Source: Providencia sp. R33 (GTDB lineage Bacteria > Pseudomonadota > Gammaproteobacteria > Enterobacterales > Enterobacteriaceae). From it: a stretch of 64,000 bases of DNA. The notes under the pieces were generated by a model. The model ran no database searches. It was not told where the DNA came from and saw only the letters and a list, made by a program, of their open reading frames with translations. Made by a program: the position numbers and the translations under genes. Shown here piece by piece: positions 1 through 9,618 of the stretch; position 1 is the first letter of the stretch, and each line of letters starts with the position of its first letter. The stretch covers positions 372,001 through 436,000 of the forward strand of contig NZ_CP072453.1 of NCBI RefSeq assembly GCF_019343475.1, read 5' to 3'.

Positions 1-31
1 GTTCCGCGGTTAATACACTGTGATTGGTCAT
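1..31 (-). CDS. torD: TorD chaperone, 5' end only
   Basis: A start codon on the minus strand at 31-29 overlaps the torA stop as ATGA and opens a frame reading MTNHSVLTAE before the window ends. In E. coli torD is the third gene of torCAD and encodes the cytoplasmic chaperone that binds the TorA twin-arginine leader and helps insert the molybdenum cofactor. Only ten codons are visible, so the call rests on position, the translational coupling and a plausible N-terminus, not on any domain. Confidence 0.65.
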   Translation of the reverse strand, partial: MTNHSVLTAE

Positions 32-2574
32 TTGTTCACCTGTGATGCAGGCACATATTCACATTGTGCCACCATTTCAATTGGCCCATCAAATGCACTG
101 ACGCTATCGATTTGCCCAGTGAATTTCTCGATTTCCACTAAGGTCGTATGCGCGCTGGTGGCTTGGGCTAATTGTGATGTACCAATATCTAACGTTAATA
201 CGTTAGGGTTGCCATATTTACACAATGCATTGATTTCACCGCCTTTGGTGGGGTCATACCAAGCACCTTCGTGAATACGGGCAACACCTTGGGTATACAA
301 GTCCGAAACCACGGCACCCGCTAAGACTTGCCCTCGGTCATTAAAGACCCGCACGACATCACCATTATGAATTCCACGAGCTTTAGCATCTTGAGGGCTG
401 ATGAATACCGGTTCTTTACCACTCACGGAATAATATTGGCGTAACGCTGGCGATTCACATAATTGCGAGTGCAAGCGAAAATCTGGGTGGGCAGATTGCA
501 AATGCAGAGGCCATTGCTTTGACCCTGGACCACCGTGGGAGCGTTCAATTTTTTCAAACCACATCGGGTGACCTTGGCAGTCATCGTACTGCATATCTGC
601 GATAGTTTTTGAGTAAATCTCAATCAAGCCGCTTGGCGTACCCAGCGGTTCTAAATCAGGATCTTCCCTAAAGGCTTGGTGGCGAACAAACATTTGCGGA
701 TGTTCAAATTCCACATAACCGTCTTTTTCCCAGAATGCATCAAAAGCAGGTAAATGGATCCCGCGGCCTTTTCCTTGCTGGCTGCCTTCTTGCCAAATCC
801 GTTTGAGCCAGCCCATTTGGTCTAAGCCTTCGGTGAATGCGTCTTCACGTCCAAAACGACGGCATAAATCACGGAAAATATCAAAATCGTTGCGCGATTC
901 AAACTGCGGCTCAACCAACTGTTTCATCGCAATAATGCCTCGATTAGAGTGGTTACCGTATTGGTCGAGGTCATTACGCTCAAATTGCGTTGTGGCAGGC
1001 AAGACAATATCGGCAAAACGGCAGGTAGATGTCCATTGGTTATCAATCGAAACCACAGTTTCAAGCTTACGCCACCCCTCAATAATACGGTTAATTTGCT
1101 GGTGGCGATGGAACGGGTTAGTCCCTGCAAACACGCACATTTTTAATGGCGGTAGTTTGACGGATTTACCGTTCCAATTAATGGTTTTACCCGGCTCTAG
1201 AACCGCATCGATAAAACGTGCGATTGGAATGGTACTGCTATAGCCCTTGTAATCATTGCTGTCGTGAATTGGCGGGACTTTGGTTGAACCAGAAAAACCA
1301 CTTAAAATAATTCCTTGGCGGCTTGGTGTGCCTGCACCGTTGTAGTGCCAGCCGAACCCAAACCCGCCTCCCGGTAAACCAATTTGCCCTAACATTGCCG
1401 CTAAGACGACAATCATCCACGACCATTGCTCACCATGCTGCATACGTTGTACACACCAGCCCGCAATAATTTGCGTACGGTTGGCGGCCATTTGGCGTGC
1501 AAGTGTACGGATGGTTTCGGCATCGATACCACAAATTTTCGCTGCCCATTGTGCGTCTTTGGGTTGCCCATCTTTTTCCCCCAGTAAATAGGGTACAAAC
1601 TGGTCAAAGCCAACACAGTAATCTTTGAGGAAGTTTTTATCGTGTAAGCCTTCCGTATACAGCGTATGGGCTAACGCAAGTTGCAACGGCACGTCAGCTT
1701 GCGGATTAATGGCAATATGCTGAACATTACCACGTCCAAGGTAATCATGAGTGGAGGTGATGATGGGGTCAATACTGATGACGTTTATCTCACCGCTCGC
1801 TGCTTTTTCTTTGAGCTGCTCATAATAGGCGTATACGTCGTGGTCTGGACACCACCAGTTAGCTTGTTGATTTTTAATCAGGTCAGAGCCCCATAACACG
1901 ATGGTTTTACTGTTTTCTAATACCAGTGGCCATGAAGTTTGCTGTTCGTAGACCTCCATCGAACCCACTACGCGGGGTAAAATAACCTGTGCAGCCCCTG
2001 TGGAGTAGTCGCCCCCCGTGCTGACACTATTGCCATGTAGGGCGATGGCACGGGCAAGCATCCCAGAAGCATTATGGAACATGCCTGTTGATTGCCAACC
2101 GCTTGCCGTTAATAACCCACTTGGGCCATAAGTTGTCTGAATGCGTTCGAGCTCTTGATAGAATAAATCTAAGGCTTCATCCCACGAAACACGTACAAAA
2201 CGGTTATCTCCCCGTTGGGTGGTATCACTTAAATGGCGTTTACGCAGCCAATCAACCCGTACCATTGGGTAGCGAATGCGCGCAGTGCCATGAACGTGGT
2301 CTGGTAAACCCGCGATCATTTTGGATGGAAATTTATCACGCTCAAAGGCTTTGGCTTCGATAAACCGACCATCGACGACGGTGGCACGAATAGCGCCCCA
2401 ATGTGACCCCGTTAAAATGCCTTCTTGTACCACAGCGGTTTGCTCCGCTGCCGTTGCTGCACTGGCTTTTCGTGGGGTTAGTAATGAGGGGCCTAGCATC
2501 CCCGCCACTGTTAGCCCGCCTAGTTGGGCGAGAAAGCGTCGACGGGAAGCTTGAAATGTCGGATTATTTTTCAT
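28..2574 (-). CDS. torA: Trimethylamine N-oxide reductase, catalytic subunit TorA
   Basis: This periplasmic molybdoenzyme reduces trimethylamine N-oxide to trimethylamine as terminal electron acceptor. The 848 residues equal the E. coli TorA length and the sequence is near-identical over long stretches. The N-terminus carries a twin-arginine export signal (SRRRFLAQLGG, residues 10-20), expected to be cut near residue 40. The GDYSTGAAQ segment holds Ser191, the position that ligates molybdenum in the DMSO-reductase family. No N-terminal Fe-S cysteine motif is present, as expected for TorA. The start overlaps the torC stop by one base (TAATG), so translation is coupled, and the 3' end overlaps torD. 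Transcription presumably comes from the TorR-activated promoter upstream of torC. Confidence 0.98.
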   Translation of the reverse strand: MKNNPTFQASRRRFLAQLGGLTVAGMLGPSLLTPRKASAATAAEQTAVVQEGILTGSHWGAIRATVVDGRFIEAKAFERDKFPSKMIAGLPDHVHGTARIRYPMVRVDWLRKRHLSDTTQRGDNRFVRVSWDEALDLFYQELERIQTTYGPSGLLTASGWQSTGMFHNASGMLARAIALHGNSVSTGGDYSTGAAQVILPRVVGSMEVYEQQTSWPLVLENSKTIVLWGSDLIKNQQANWWCPDHDVYAYYEQLKEKAASGEINVISIDPIITSTHDYLGRGNVQHIAINPQADVPLQLALAHTLYTEGLHDKNFLKDYCVGFDQFVPYLLGEKDGQPKDAQWAAKICGIDAETIRTLARQMAANRTQIIAGWCVQRMQHGEQWSWMIVVLAAMLGQIGLPGGGFGFGWHYNGAGTPSRQGIILSGFSGSTKVPPIHDSNDYKGYSSTIPIARFIDAVLEPGKTINWNGKSVKLPPLKMCVFAGTNPFHRHQQINRIIEGWRKLETVVSIDNQWTSTCRFADIVLPATTQFERNDLDQYGNHSNRGIIAMKQLVEPQFESRNDFDIFRDLCRRFGREDAFTEGLDQMGWLKRIWQEGSQQGKGRGIHLPAFDAFWEKDGYVEFEHPQMFVRHQAFREDPDLEPLGTPSGLIEIYSKTIADMQYDDCQGHPMWFEKIERSHGGPGSKQWPLHLQSAHPDFRLHSQLCESPALRQYYSVSGKEPVFISPQDAKARGIHNGDVVRVFNDRGQVLAGAVVSDLYTQGVARIHEGAWYDPTKGGEINALCKYGNPNVLTLDIGTSQLAQATSAHTTLVEIEKFTGQIDSVSAFDGPIEMVAQCEYVPASQVNK

Positions 2575-3743
2575 TATTTTTCTCCGTTGTCACCGTGTGC
2601 AGCACCACCAGTATCAGATGCATTCATTTGCAGGTATTTCAATAAAGTACGTTCTTCGCGTTTATCTAAACTGGTAAAGCCAATCATGCCATTTAATGTG
2701 CCTATCCAGCCGTTAGCGTCGAAGTGAGCGATATCAGGTGCCCCGTGGCACTGGTTGCATGAACCGTTATACAAAGAGTCAGCATAAGCCCAAATTGGTT
2801 TGATATCGTTGACCATATCCCCTTGTTGCATCCACGCAGTGGCTTGTAATTTGCTCCATGAGGTATCCGTCGCTTCAACAGTTGTACTTTCGAGGGTTTT
2901 TACGTTTTCTTGAACATCACCCCGAATAGAGGCAACGAAAATACGCTTACCCGGTAATTCAGAAAGTACACGGCGGCGGCCATCTGTTTCTGTCCAACCT
3001 GTGATTTCCACTTGTAGCCAATCCCCATCGCGCTTTAACACTTTGACTTCAGACGCTGGCAGCAATGAACCCGCTGGGTCTTTATCACCTTTTTGAGCGT
3101 AAAGCGGTTTGATATCAAGGGAATATAACGTATCGCCATCGTCATTTGCTTTGGCACGTAATTCGTCAAATTGCTTACGAAAACCACTGCTCATATCCGG
3201 TAATTGATGGGCAATACCTTTGTGGCAATCAATGCAGGATTGGTTGTCTTTCGCCGCGATTTGCATTTGGCGCGCGGCTTCTGGGTTTTGCTTCGCATGA
3301 TCCATCGAATCGTAATCATGGCAGGAGCGGCATGTCGCGGAGTTATTTTCTTTCATGCGAGCCCACTCGCGTTCTGCAAGTTCAGCGCGTTTCGCTTCAA
3401 ATTTTTCTGGGGTGTCGATCGAGTGCGCGATAAATGTTTGATAAATATCATTGCTCGCTTCGAGTTTACGTTTAATCATGCCGGGGAGGTCGTTAGGAAT
3501 GTGGCAGTCGTGGCACTCTGCACGAACACCGGAAGCGTTTTGGAAATGAACAGATTGTTTATATTCCTCGTAAACGGTTTCCATGCTGTGACAACTAACA
3601 CAGAATTCCGTTGTGCTGGTGACTTTCATCCCCACATGAGGAACAACGATGAGTGCAACGCCGACAACAATACCGACGATAAGTAGTGTGAGCATTGACC
3701 ACCGTGCACTTGGTCTTAACAATGCTCTCCAGAGTTTCCGCAT
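2574..3743 (-). CDS. torC: Membrane-anchored pentaheme c-type cytochrome TorC
   Basis: TorC carries electrons from the menaquinol pool to TorA across the periplasmic face of the inner membrane. The protein has 389 residues, close to the E. coli length. A single membrane anchor lies at about residues 17-36, followed by an NrfH/NapC-like domain. Five CxxCH heme motifs are visible: CVSCH (48-52), CHDCH (77-81), CRSCH, CIDCH, and CNQCH in the C-terminal domain that in E. coli contacts TorA and TorS. The start has a good AGGGGA ribosome site. It is the first gene of torCAD, and TorR boxes lie just upstream. Confidence 0.97.
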   Translation of the reverse strand: MRKLWRALLRPSARWSMLTLLIVGIVVGVALIVVPHVGMKVTSTTEFCVSCHSMETVYEEYKQSVHFQNASGVRAECHDCHIPNDLPGMIKRKLEASNDIYQTFIAHSIDTPEKFEAKRAELAEREWARMKENNSATCRSCHDYDSMDHAKQNPEAARQMQIAAKDNQSCIDCHKGIAHQLPDMSSGFRKQFDELRAKANDDGDTLYSLDIKPLYAQKGDKDPAGSLLPASEVKVLKRDGDWLQVEITGWTETDGRRRVLSELPGKRIFVASIRGDVQENVKTLESTTVEATDTSWSKLQATAWMQQGDMVNDIKPIWAYADSLYNGSCNQCHGAPDIAHFDANGWIGTLNGMIGFTSLDKREERTLLKYLQMNASDTGGAAHGDNGEK

Positions 3744-3792
3744 AATATCCCCTAAAATAATATGGTTTAATACAGAGGATCTTATTCAGTAA

Positions 3793-3865
3793 ATATGAAT
3801 AGCGGTACTGGTCAGGATGAACAGCTTGCGGCAAGATATGAACAAATATGAACAGATATGAACAG
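3793..3865. promoter_or_regulatory. Tandem TorR-binding boxes (tor boxes)
   Basis: Read on the plus strand, three decamers lie head to tail with no gap: ATATGAACAA (3836-3845), ATATGAACAG (3846-3855) and ATATGAACAG (3856-3865). Two more diverged copies are ATATGAATAG (3793-3802) and GGATGAACAG (3815-3824). Their reverse complement, CTGTTCATAT, is the E. coli tor box bound by phosphorylated TorR. The array sits between divergent torC and torR. The last copy touches the torR ribosome site, which suggests that TorR both activates torCAD and limits its own synthesis. Confidence 0.9.
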
Positions 3866-3879
3866 AAGAGATGAAATCG

Positions 3880-4581
3880 ATGGCATCACATCACATTGTG
3901 GTTGTTGAAGACGAACCTGTAACTCAAGCACGGTTGCAGGCCTATTTTGAACAAGAGGGGTATCGTGTTTCAGTCACAGGCAGTGGTGCTGGACTGCGCG
4001 AAATTATGGAACTTCAGCCTGTTGACCTGATTTTATTGGATATTAACTTACCTGATGAAAACGGTTTAATGCTCACAAGGGCACTGCGAGAGCGCTTTAC
4101 TGTCGGGATTATTTTAGTGACAGGGCGGAGCGACCAAATTGACCGTATTGTTGGTTTAGAGATGGGCGCGGATGATTATGTGACGAAGCCGTTGGAGTTG
4201 CGGGAGCTAGTTGTGCGTGTGAAAAATCTGTTATGGCGCATCGACTTAGCGAATCAAGCACACTTACAACCCATTTCCCAAGACAATTGCTACCAATTTG
4301 CTGGTTATTGCCTCAATGTTTCCATGCACACGTTAGAATTTGACCAAGAAACTATAAAACTAACGCGCGCTGAATATGAAATGTTAGTCGCCTTTGTGAC
4401 GAACCCTAGGGAAATTTTAAGCCGTGAGCGGTTATTACGCATGTTGTCAGCCCGCCGTGTCGATAACCCCGATCTGCGTACCGTCGATGTGCTAATCCGC
4501 CGTTTGCGCCACAAATTAAAGGCGGATTTACTGGTCACTCAGCATGGGGAAGGTTACTTTTTAGCGGCAGATGTATATTGA
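3880..4581 (+). CDS. torR: Response regulator TorR (OmpR/PhoB family)
   Basis: TorR is the DNA-binding regulator that switches on torCAD when TMAO is present. The receiver domain spans residues 1-120, with acidic pocket residues near Glu10-Asp11, the phospho-acceptor Asp54 (LLDINLP) and the conserved Lys in VTKPLE. A C-terminal winged-helix domain occupies about 135-233. I chose ATG 3880 over ATG 3871 because AGAAGAG at 3864-3870 is properly spaced from 3880 and touches 3871. The gene is convergent with torT, and the two coding 3' ends overlap by 28 bp. The tor boxes immediately upstream imply autoregulation. Confidence 0.96.
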   Translation: MASHHIVVVEDEPVTQARLQAYFEQEGYRVSVTGSGAGLREIMELQPVDLILLDINLPDENGLMLTRALRERFTVGIILVTGRSDQIDRIVGLEMGADDYVTKPLELRELVVRVKNLLWRIDLANQAHLQPISQDNCYQFAGYCLNVSMHTLEFDQETIKLTRAEYEMLVAFVTNPREILSRERLLRMLSARRVDNPDLRTVDVLIRRLRHKLKADLLVTQHGEGYFLAADVY

Positions 4582-5585
4582 TAAACAGGGCGAAATCCTC
4601 CCGGAGAAAGTGAACAACGTAAGTGCTCGCTATCCGCATTTTGCTGTGTGAGAATTAAAATCGGAGGGCTGATGTTATCCGGTACGCCACGGCCTTTGAG
4701 TACATTAATCGCTTGTTCAATAACAAGTTCCCCTTGCCAAACCATTTGGTCACTGGCTGCCATGATAATTCGGCCACGTTTTAAGCCACGGTAGACTTGG
4801 TGAGATAAATAAAAAGACACAATATTGAGCGGTTTTGCAAGGTTACGTTTTTCTCCCATTGCAGCCTCTGCCGCAATGGCAGTACCGACAACCACATCGG
4901 TATCTGGGTGGCGTTCTAACATTTCATGTAATAAATTACGTTGAATTTCAAGGTCGTTATCACCATGGGCAATATCAACAATAGTCACATTACTACCAGT
5001 TATGGCTTGTTGAAAACCATCTTCCATTTCTTGGCTGCCGCCTGCATCACGTGGGCCGGGCATTAACAAAACTTTCAGTGGGTTGCCTTTGCTCCATTGA
5101 ACAAGGTAACGACCGGGTTGATAACCCATTTGGAACCACGGCACGCCAACACGAGTTTTAATGATGTTATCGTGTGTGGCATTGACCACTTCAATTACAG
5201 GTAAATCACCCACTTGTTGGCTTAAGTTAGGAAATGATGTGGTGCTGCTCCCGAGCAACAATGCGTCAGCTCCCCATTGTTGGCATTGGGCAATTTGTTT
5301 TTGCTGAGTGGCGAGTTGATTATAGCCGCCAGCTTCTAAAACTTTTAAATCGACGCCGTAAGTTTGAGCTGCTTTTTGCATACCGTAATTGATGGATAAC
5401 CAATAGGAATCTTTTAAGCTTGGGTAAAGGGCGCATAACTTCCAGACCTTAGTGGCCTGAGGCACTTGGTGTTTTTGATGGGTGAAAGATAAGTTATCTT
5501 GCCAGCGCAATAGCGCCTCATTTTTATCCGCAGCATATCCCAATACTGCGTAAAATGTGACGAACAGTAAAATAAATGCGCGCAT
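4554..5585 (-). CDS. torT: Periplasmic TMAO-sensing protein TorT
   Basis: TorT is a periplasmic binding protein of the LacI/ribose-binding type that binds TMAO and presents the signal to the TorS sensor domain. The mature part reads as two alpha/beta lobes in 343 residues. I place the start at 5585 (MRAFILLF...), which gives a clean signal peptide ending near GYAA and has a GTGAGG ribosome site. An upstream ATG at 5603 would add six residues before the signal peptide. The gene is divergent from torS and convergent with torR, so torT, torS and torR form one sensory module. Confidence 0.94.
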   Translation of the reverse strand: MRAFILLFVTFYAVLGYAADKNEALLRWQDNLSFTHQKHQVPQATKVWKLCALYPSLKDSYWLSINYGMQKAAQTYGVDLKVLEAGGYNQLATQQKQIAQCQQWGADALLLGSSTTSFPNLSQQVGDLPVIEVVNATHDNIIKTRVGVPWFQMGYQPGRYLVQWSKGNPLKVLLMPGPRDAGGSQEMEDGFQQAITGSNVTIVDIAHGDNDLEIQRNLLHEMLERHPDTDVVVGTAIAAEAAMGEKRNLAKPLNIVSFYLSHQVYRGLKRGRIIMAASDQMVWQGELVIEQAINVLKGRGVPDNISPPILILTQQNADSEHLRCSLSPGGFRPVYQYTSAAKK

Positions 5586-5669
5586 GATAGCCTCACTGGT
5601 CATAAACCTTTATCCTAAATGCTTTCGTAAGACGAACTCAACCTTTATTAACCGCTAGGTACGTAAACC

Positions 5670-8426
5670 GTGAACTTATCACTGACTCGACGATTATGGA
5701 TGGGTTTTGCCTTAATGGCCGCATTGACGTTCATAAGTACCCTTGTGGGTTGGTATAACCTCCGTTTTGTGAGTCAGGTTGAGCAAGATAATACCCAAGC
5801 CTTGATCCCAACAATGAATATGGCACGTCAATTAAGTGAAGCCAGCGCATGGGAGCTTTTTTCTGCGCAAAACCTGACCAATGCCGATAATGAAAACAGT
5901 TGGCTTGCGCAAGGCCGAATGTTAACCGCGCAAAGCTTAAAAATTACTAACTTATTGAAAACCCTTCGCCAACAAGGCTTTGACACCTCGGCTATCGAGC
6001 AACAAGAAAAAGAAATCGCCCAATCGTTAAGCCAACAGGGGGAGTTAGTTGGGCAACGGCTTACGTTGCGTAATACACAGCGACAACTGCAGCAGCGTAT
6101 CATTTCAGCGGCAGGGGAAATAGCGCAGCTAGCCCACGGGCAGGCAAACAATGCCGCGACCTCTGCGGGGGCAACGCAAGTTAGTTTATATGATTTGATT
6201 GAAGAGAAACGGACTTCACAAGCACAGACCGCACTTGATCGCTTGATTGATATCGACCTTGAGTATGTTAGCCAAATGAATGAGTTACGCCTTAGTGCGA
6301 TGCGTGTTCAGCAGATGGTATTAAATTTAAGCACTTTGCCATTCAACCCCAATGCAGCGGAATTAGATAACCAACTCAATCAGGCAGTGAAAATCCTCAA
6401 ACGTCGGCAAAAATATATTGAAGATCCCGCTGTGCGTAATCAAGTTGGGAGTGCGTTGGAGGTTGTTAGCCGTTATGTGGAATTGATTGCGTTATATCGC
6501 CAAGAAAACGATATCACCACGCGTTTACAGATTTTATCGCAAAATAACATTGACCAATTCGCCCGTTTTAGCAGTGAAGTTACCCAACTGGTTGATACCA
6601 TTGAACAACGTAACCAAGCCGCACTTGCACAGCTCAAGCAAGCCAGTGAGCGAGGGCAAAATTGGTTATTGTTACTCAGCATCGTGTCACTTTTTTCATT
6701 TATTTTGATTTTATGGCGCGTGGTTTATCGATTAGTGACCAAGCCATTAGAACAGCAAACACAAGCTCTTCAACGGTTATTGGAGGGGGATATTGACTCT
6801 GCATTTCCTGAAACCGCGGGAGTGAAAGAGTTAGACACCATTGGGCGTTTAATGGATGCATTTCGCTCAAGTGTTCATGCACTGAATAGTCAGCGTGAAC
6901 AGCTCGCCGACCAAGTCAAAGCACGAACGGCAGAATTACGAGTATTGGTGGTAGAACACCGAAAAGCACGCGCGGAAGCGGAGAAAGCCAACCAAGCCAA
7001 ATCCGCTTTTTTGGCAGCCATGAGCCATGAAATTCGTACGCCATTATATGGCATTTTAGGTACAGCTCAGTTGTTATTAGAAAAGCCACCACTCAAGCAA
7101 TATCGTGAAGATTTACATGCAATCACAGATTCAGGTGAGTCTTTACTGGCTATTTTAAATGATATTTTAGATTACTCCGCCATCGAAGCGGGGGGGCAGA
7201 ATGTTTCTATCAGTGATGAGCCCTTTGAGCCTAAACCGTTATTAGAAAGCACATTATATTTAATGAATGCGAGCAATAAAAACCGTGCTATCAAGATGGT
7301 GGCAGACATTGCAAATGACTTACCTGCAGCACTACAGGGCGACCCATTACGCATTCGGCAAATTATTACTAACTTATTGAGCAATGCGCTGCGCTTCACA
7401 CAGTCAGGGCAAATTACCCTGCGCAGTTGCCGCTTTGGTAAATATTGGTTTATTGAAGTTGAAGATACCGGGTGTGGCATAGAAAGCTCGCGTTTGGCGG
7501 ATATTTTTAAACCGTTTGTGCAAGTGAATAGTCAGCGTGGCGGAACCGGCCTTGGGCTAACGATCAGTGCGAGCTTGGCTGAAGCCATGGGCGGGGAACT
7601 TACGGTCAATAGCGAGTTGGGGGTGGGAAGCTGTTTTCGCTTAACTTTGCCCCTTTGCCTTGCTTCTAAGCCAATCGATAAGCCCACTGGATTACCAGTT
7701 AACATGAACGGCGTGAATTTATTGCTGATAGAAGATAACCCGCTGACACAAAAAATTAGCAGTGAAATGCTAATTTCAAGCGGGGCGCAGGTGACAATAG
7801 CGGGCTCAGCCGCAGAAGCGTTAGCGATACTCTCACAACAACCTTCTTTTACCGCTGCGCTGGTGGATTTTGGTTTGCCCGATATTGATGGCATTACACT
7901 GGCAAAACAGTTTTCAGAGCAATATCCGCTGCTGATCCTAATAGGTTTTAGTGCCCATGTGATTGATGAAACGTTGCGGCAACGTACCAATAAAATTTTT
8001 CGTGGGATCATTCAAAAACCCGTTCCACGAGATACACTTAACCAATTAATTACTAAATATATTTCAGGTGGTGAATACCTTGCTCCTGCCACTTCAGAGA
8101 GTCCACAACAGGTCAATTTATCGCAACTGAGCGATGATGCACAACTGATGGGGTACCCTAAAATACAAGAATGGATAACCATCTTTAAGCTGCATTCTTT
8201 CCCATTATTGGCTGATATTGAAGTTGCTTATCAACAACATGATGCCGAGCGTATTAAACGGCTGGCGCACCAGTTAAAAAGTAGCTGTGCCAGCTTAGGG
8301 ATGCAAGCAGCAGTGACGACGTGTGCTATTTTAGAGAAAGACCCTTTACAACCCACAGAGTTACGAAAAGAAATCGAAAAGGGGGTGCAGGTAATTGAGC
8401 GATGGTTGGAAAATCAATCGGCTTGA
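5670..8426 (+). CDS. torS: Hybrid sensor histidine kinase TorS
   Basis: TorS senses TMAO through TorT and phosphorylates TorR by a four-step phosphorelay. It starts at GTG 5670, nine bases after TAGGT, and the N-terminus MNLSLTRRLWMGFALMAALTF matches TorS. The visible order is membrane segment 1 (about 8-28), a helical periplasmic domain, membrane segment 2 (about 331-355) and a HAMP region. Then come HisKA with His453 (AMSHEIRTP), a HATPase with GTGLGL near 623-629, a receiver domain with Asp733 (VDFGLP), and a C-terminal Hpt domain with His867 (HQLKSS). All phosphorelay residues are present, so the kinase looks functional. It ends 28 bp from convergent cfa. Confidence 0.97.
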   Translation: MNLSLTRRLWMGFALMAALTFISTLVGWYNLRFVSQVEQDNTQALIPTMNMARQLSEASAWELFSAQNLTNADNENSWLAQGRMLTAQSLKITNLLKTLRQQGFDTSAIEQQEKEIAQSLSQQGELVGQRLTLRNTQRQLQQRIISAAGEIAQLAHGQANNAATSAGATQVSLYDLIEEKRTSQAQTALDRLIDIDLEYVSQMNELRLSAMRVQQMVLNLSTLPFNPNAAELDNQLNQAVKILKRRQKYIEDPAVRNQVGSALEVVSRYVELIALYRQENDITTRLQILSQNNIDQFARFSSEVTQLVDTIEQRNQAALAQLKQASERGQNWLLLLSIVSLFSFILILWRVVYRLVTKPLEQQTQALQRLLEGDIDSAFPETAGVKELDTIGRLMDAFRSSVHALNSQREQLADQVKARTAELRVLVVEHRKARAEAEKANQAKSAFLAAMSHEIRTPLYGILGTAQLLLEKPPLKQYREDLHAITDSGESLLAILNDILDYSAIEAGGQNVSISDEPFEPKPLLESTLYLMNASNKNRAIKMVADIANDLPAALQGDPLRIRQIITNLLSNALRFTQSGQITLRSCRFGKYWFIEVEDTGCGIESSRLADIFKPFVQVNSQRGGTGLGLTISASLAEAMGGELTVNSELGVGSCFRLTLPLCLASKPIDKPTGLPVNMNGVNLLLIEDNPLTQKISSEMLISSGAQVTIAGSAAEALAILSQQPSFTAALVDFGLPDIDGITLAKQFSEQYPLLILIGFSAHVIDETLRQRTNKIFRGIIQKPVPRDTLNQLITKYISGGEYLAPATSESPQQVNLSQLSDDAQLMGYPKIQEWITIFKLHSFPLLADIEVAYQQHDAERIKRLAHQLKSSCASLGMQAAVTTCAILEKDPLQPTELRKEIEKGVQVIERWLENQSA

Positions 8427-8454
8427 TCTCATCGTCACTTCGCTGCACCAAGAT

Positions 8455-9618
8455 TTACCTTGCAACTCGCAGGCCACCTTCGACACCTTGCGGGCTCCAT
8501 AAAATTTGCCATAACTGGATGTCTCGGGCTCGAAAAGCACCCGCGCAGGCATTTAAGTAATAAGAAAACATTCGTTTAAAACGCGGTGTATAGTTTGCTT
8601 CTAGTTCAGGCCAAGCGGCTTGAAAACGTGAATACCACGCCATCAGCGTTTTATCGTAGTCAGCGCCAAAGTTATGCCAATCTTTCATCACTAATTTATT
8701 TTCACTACTTTCACCAATATTTTGCAGTGAAGGTAGGCAACCATTTGGAAATATATATTTATTGATCCATGCATCGACATTGACCTTATTTCGATTGGAA
8801 CCAATAGTGTGCAATAAAAATAACCCATTGGGTTTTAAATTGCGTTTCACTACATCAAAATAGGTTGCATAGTTTTTTGGGCCGACATGCTCAAACATGC
8901 CAACGGAAACAATGCGATCAAATTGGTCATTAAGATTACGGTAATCGTCTAATCGAATTTGCACGTCCAGTTCAGCACATCGTGCTTGTGCGTACTTTTG
9001 CTGCTCAGCAGAAATCGTTACACCCGTTACCGACACTGAATAATGTTTTGCAGCAAAAGCCGCAAGGCCTCCCCAACCGCAACCGATATCAAGTAAGCGC
9101 ATTCCCGGTTTTAATTGCAGTTTTTCGCAAATCAGTTTTAATTTTTGTTCTTGCGCCAAAGGTAAGTTTTCGGGAGTATTTTCTAACCCTTTCCAATAAC
9201 CACAGGAATATTGCATATAAGGGTCAAGCATGCGTGAAAATAAGTCGTTACCAAGGTCGTAATGTTCTTCACCAACCATGCGCGCACGTTTTGGTGTTTG
9301 TAAATTACGAATGCGTGCAATGGCAATTTTCAGTGTATCGCTGAAATTATGTGGCAGTTTTTTATCGAGCCCATGACGGAGTGCGTGGTGGAAAAAGATA
9401 TCTAAACGCTCGCAATCCCACCAACCGTCCATATAACTCTCGCCTAGCCCAATGGAGCCTTGTTGCAAGACTCGTTTGTAAAATTGGTCATTGCGTACGT
9501 GAATATCGAAAGGCTGGGAGCCATTAATTTCAATGCCAGCCTCGCTTAATAGCTCGCTAACAATGCGCTTCCAAGAGTCGACAGAGGTTTTTTGATTAAC
9601 AGCATGTTCAGTACTCAT
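8455..9618 (-). CDS. cfa: Cyclopropane-fatty-acyl-phospholipid synthase
   Basis: Cfa methylenates cis double bonds of membrane phospholipid acyl chains, using S-adenosylmethionine as one-carbon donor. It acts at the inner face of the membrane and protects cells against acid and other stresses. The 387-residue product has an N-terminal lipid-binding part, the SAM motif LDIGCGWGGLA and the conserved SVGMFEHVG segment. It ends in GLRVAR like E. coli Cfa. ATG 9618 has a strong TTGGAG site five bases upstream. A TTG seven codons earlier has no ribosome site and was not used. The gene stands alone, convergent with torS. Confidence 0.97.
   Translation of the reverse strand: MSTEHAVNQKTSVDSWKRIVSELLSEAGIEINGSQPFDIHVRNDQFYKRVLQQGSIGLGESYMDGWWDCERLDIFFHHALRHGLDKKLPHNFSDTLKIAIARIRNLQTPKRARMVGEEHYDLGNDLFSRMLDPYMQYSCGYWKGLENTPENLPLAQEQKLKLICEKLQLKPGMRLLDIGCGWGGLAAFAAKHYSVSVTGVTISAEQQKYAQARCAELDVQIRLDDYRNLNDQFDRIVSVGMFEHVGPKNYATYFDVVKRNLKPNGLFLLHTIGSNRNKVNVDAWINKYIFPNGCLPSLQNIGESSENKLVMKDWHNFGADYDKTLMAWYSRFQAAWPELEANYTPRFKRMFSYYLNACAGAFRARDIQLWQILWSPQGVEGGLRVAR

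Noticed and set aside
4305..4538. Long antisense frames within torR, and similar ones inside dbpA, ygbN, torS and others.
   Set aside because: They lie wholly inside well-supported genes on the other strand and reflect codon bias of the real gene.
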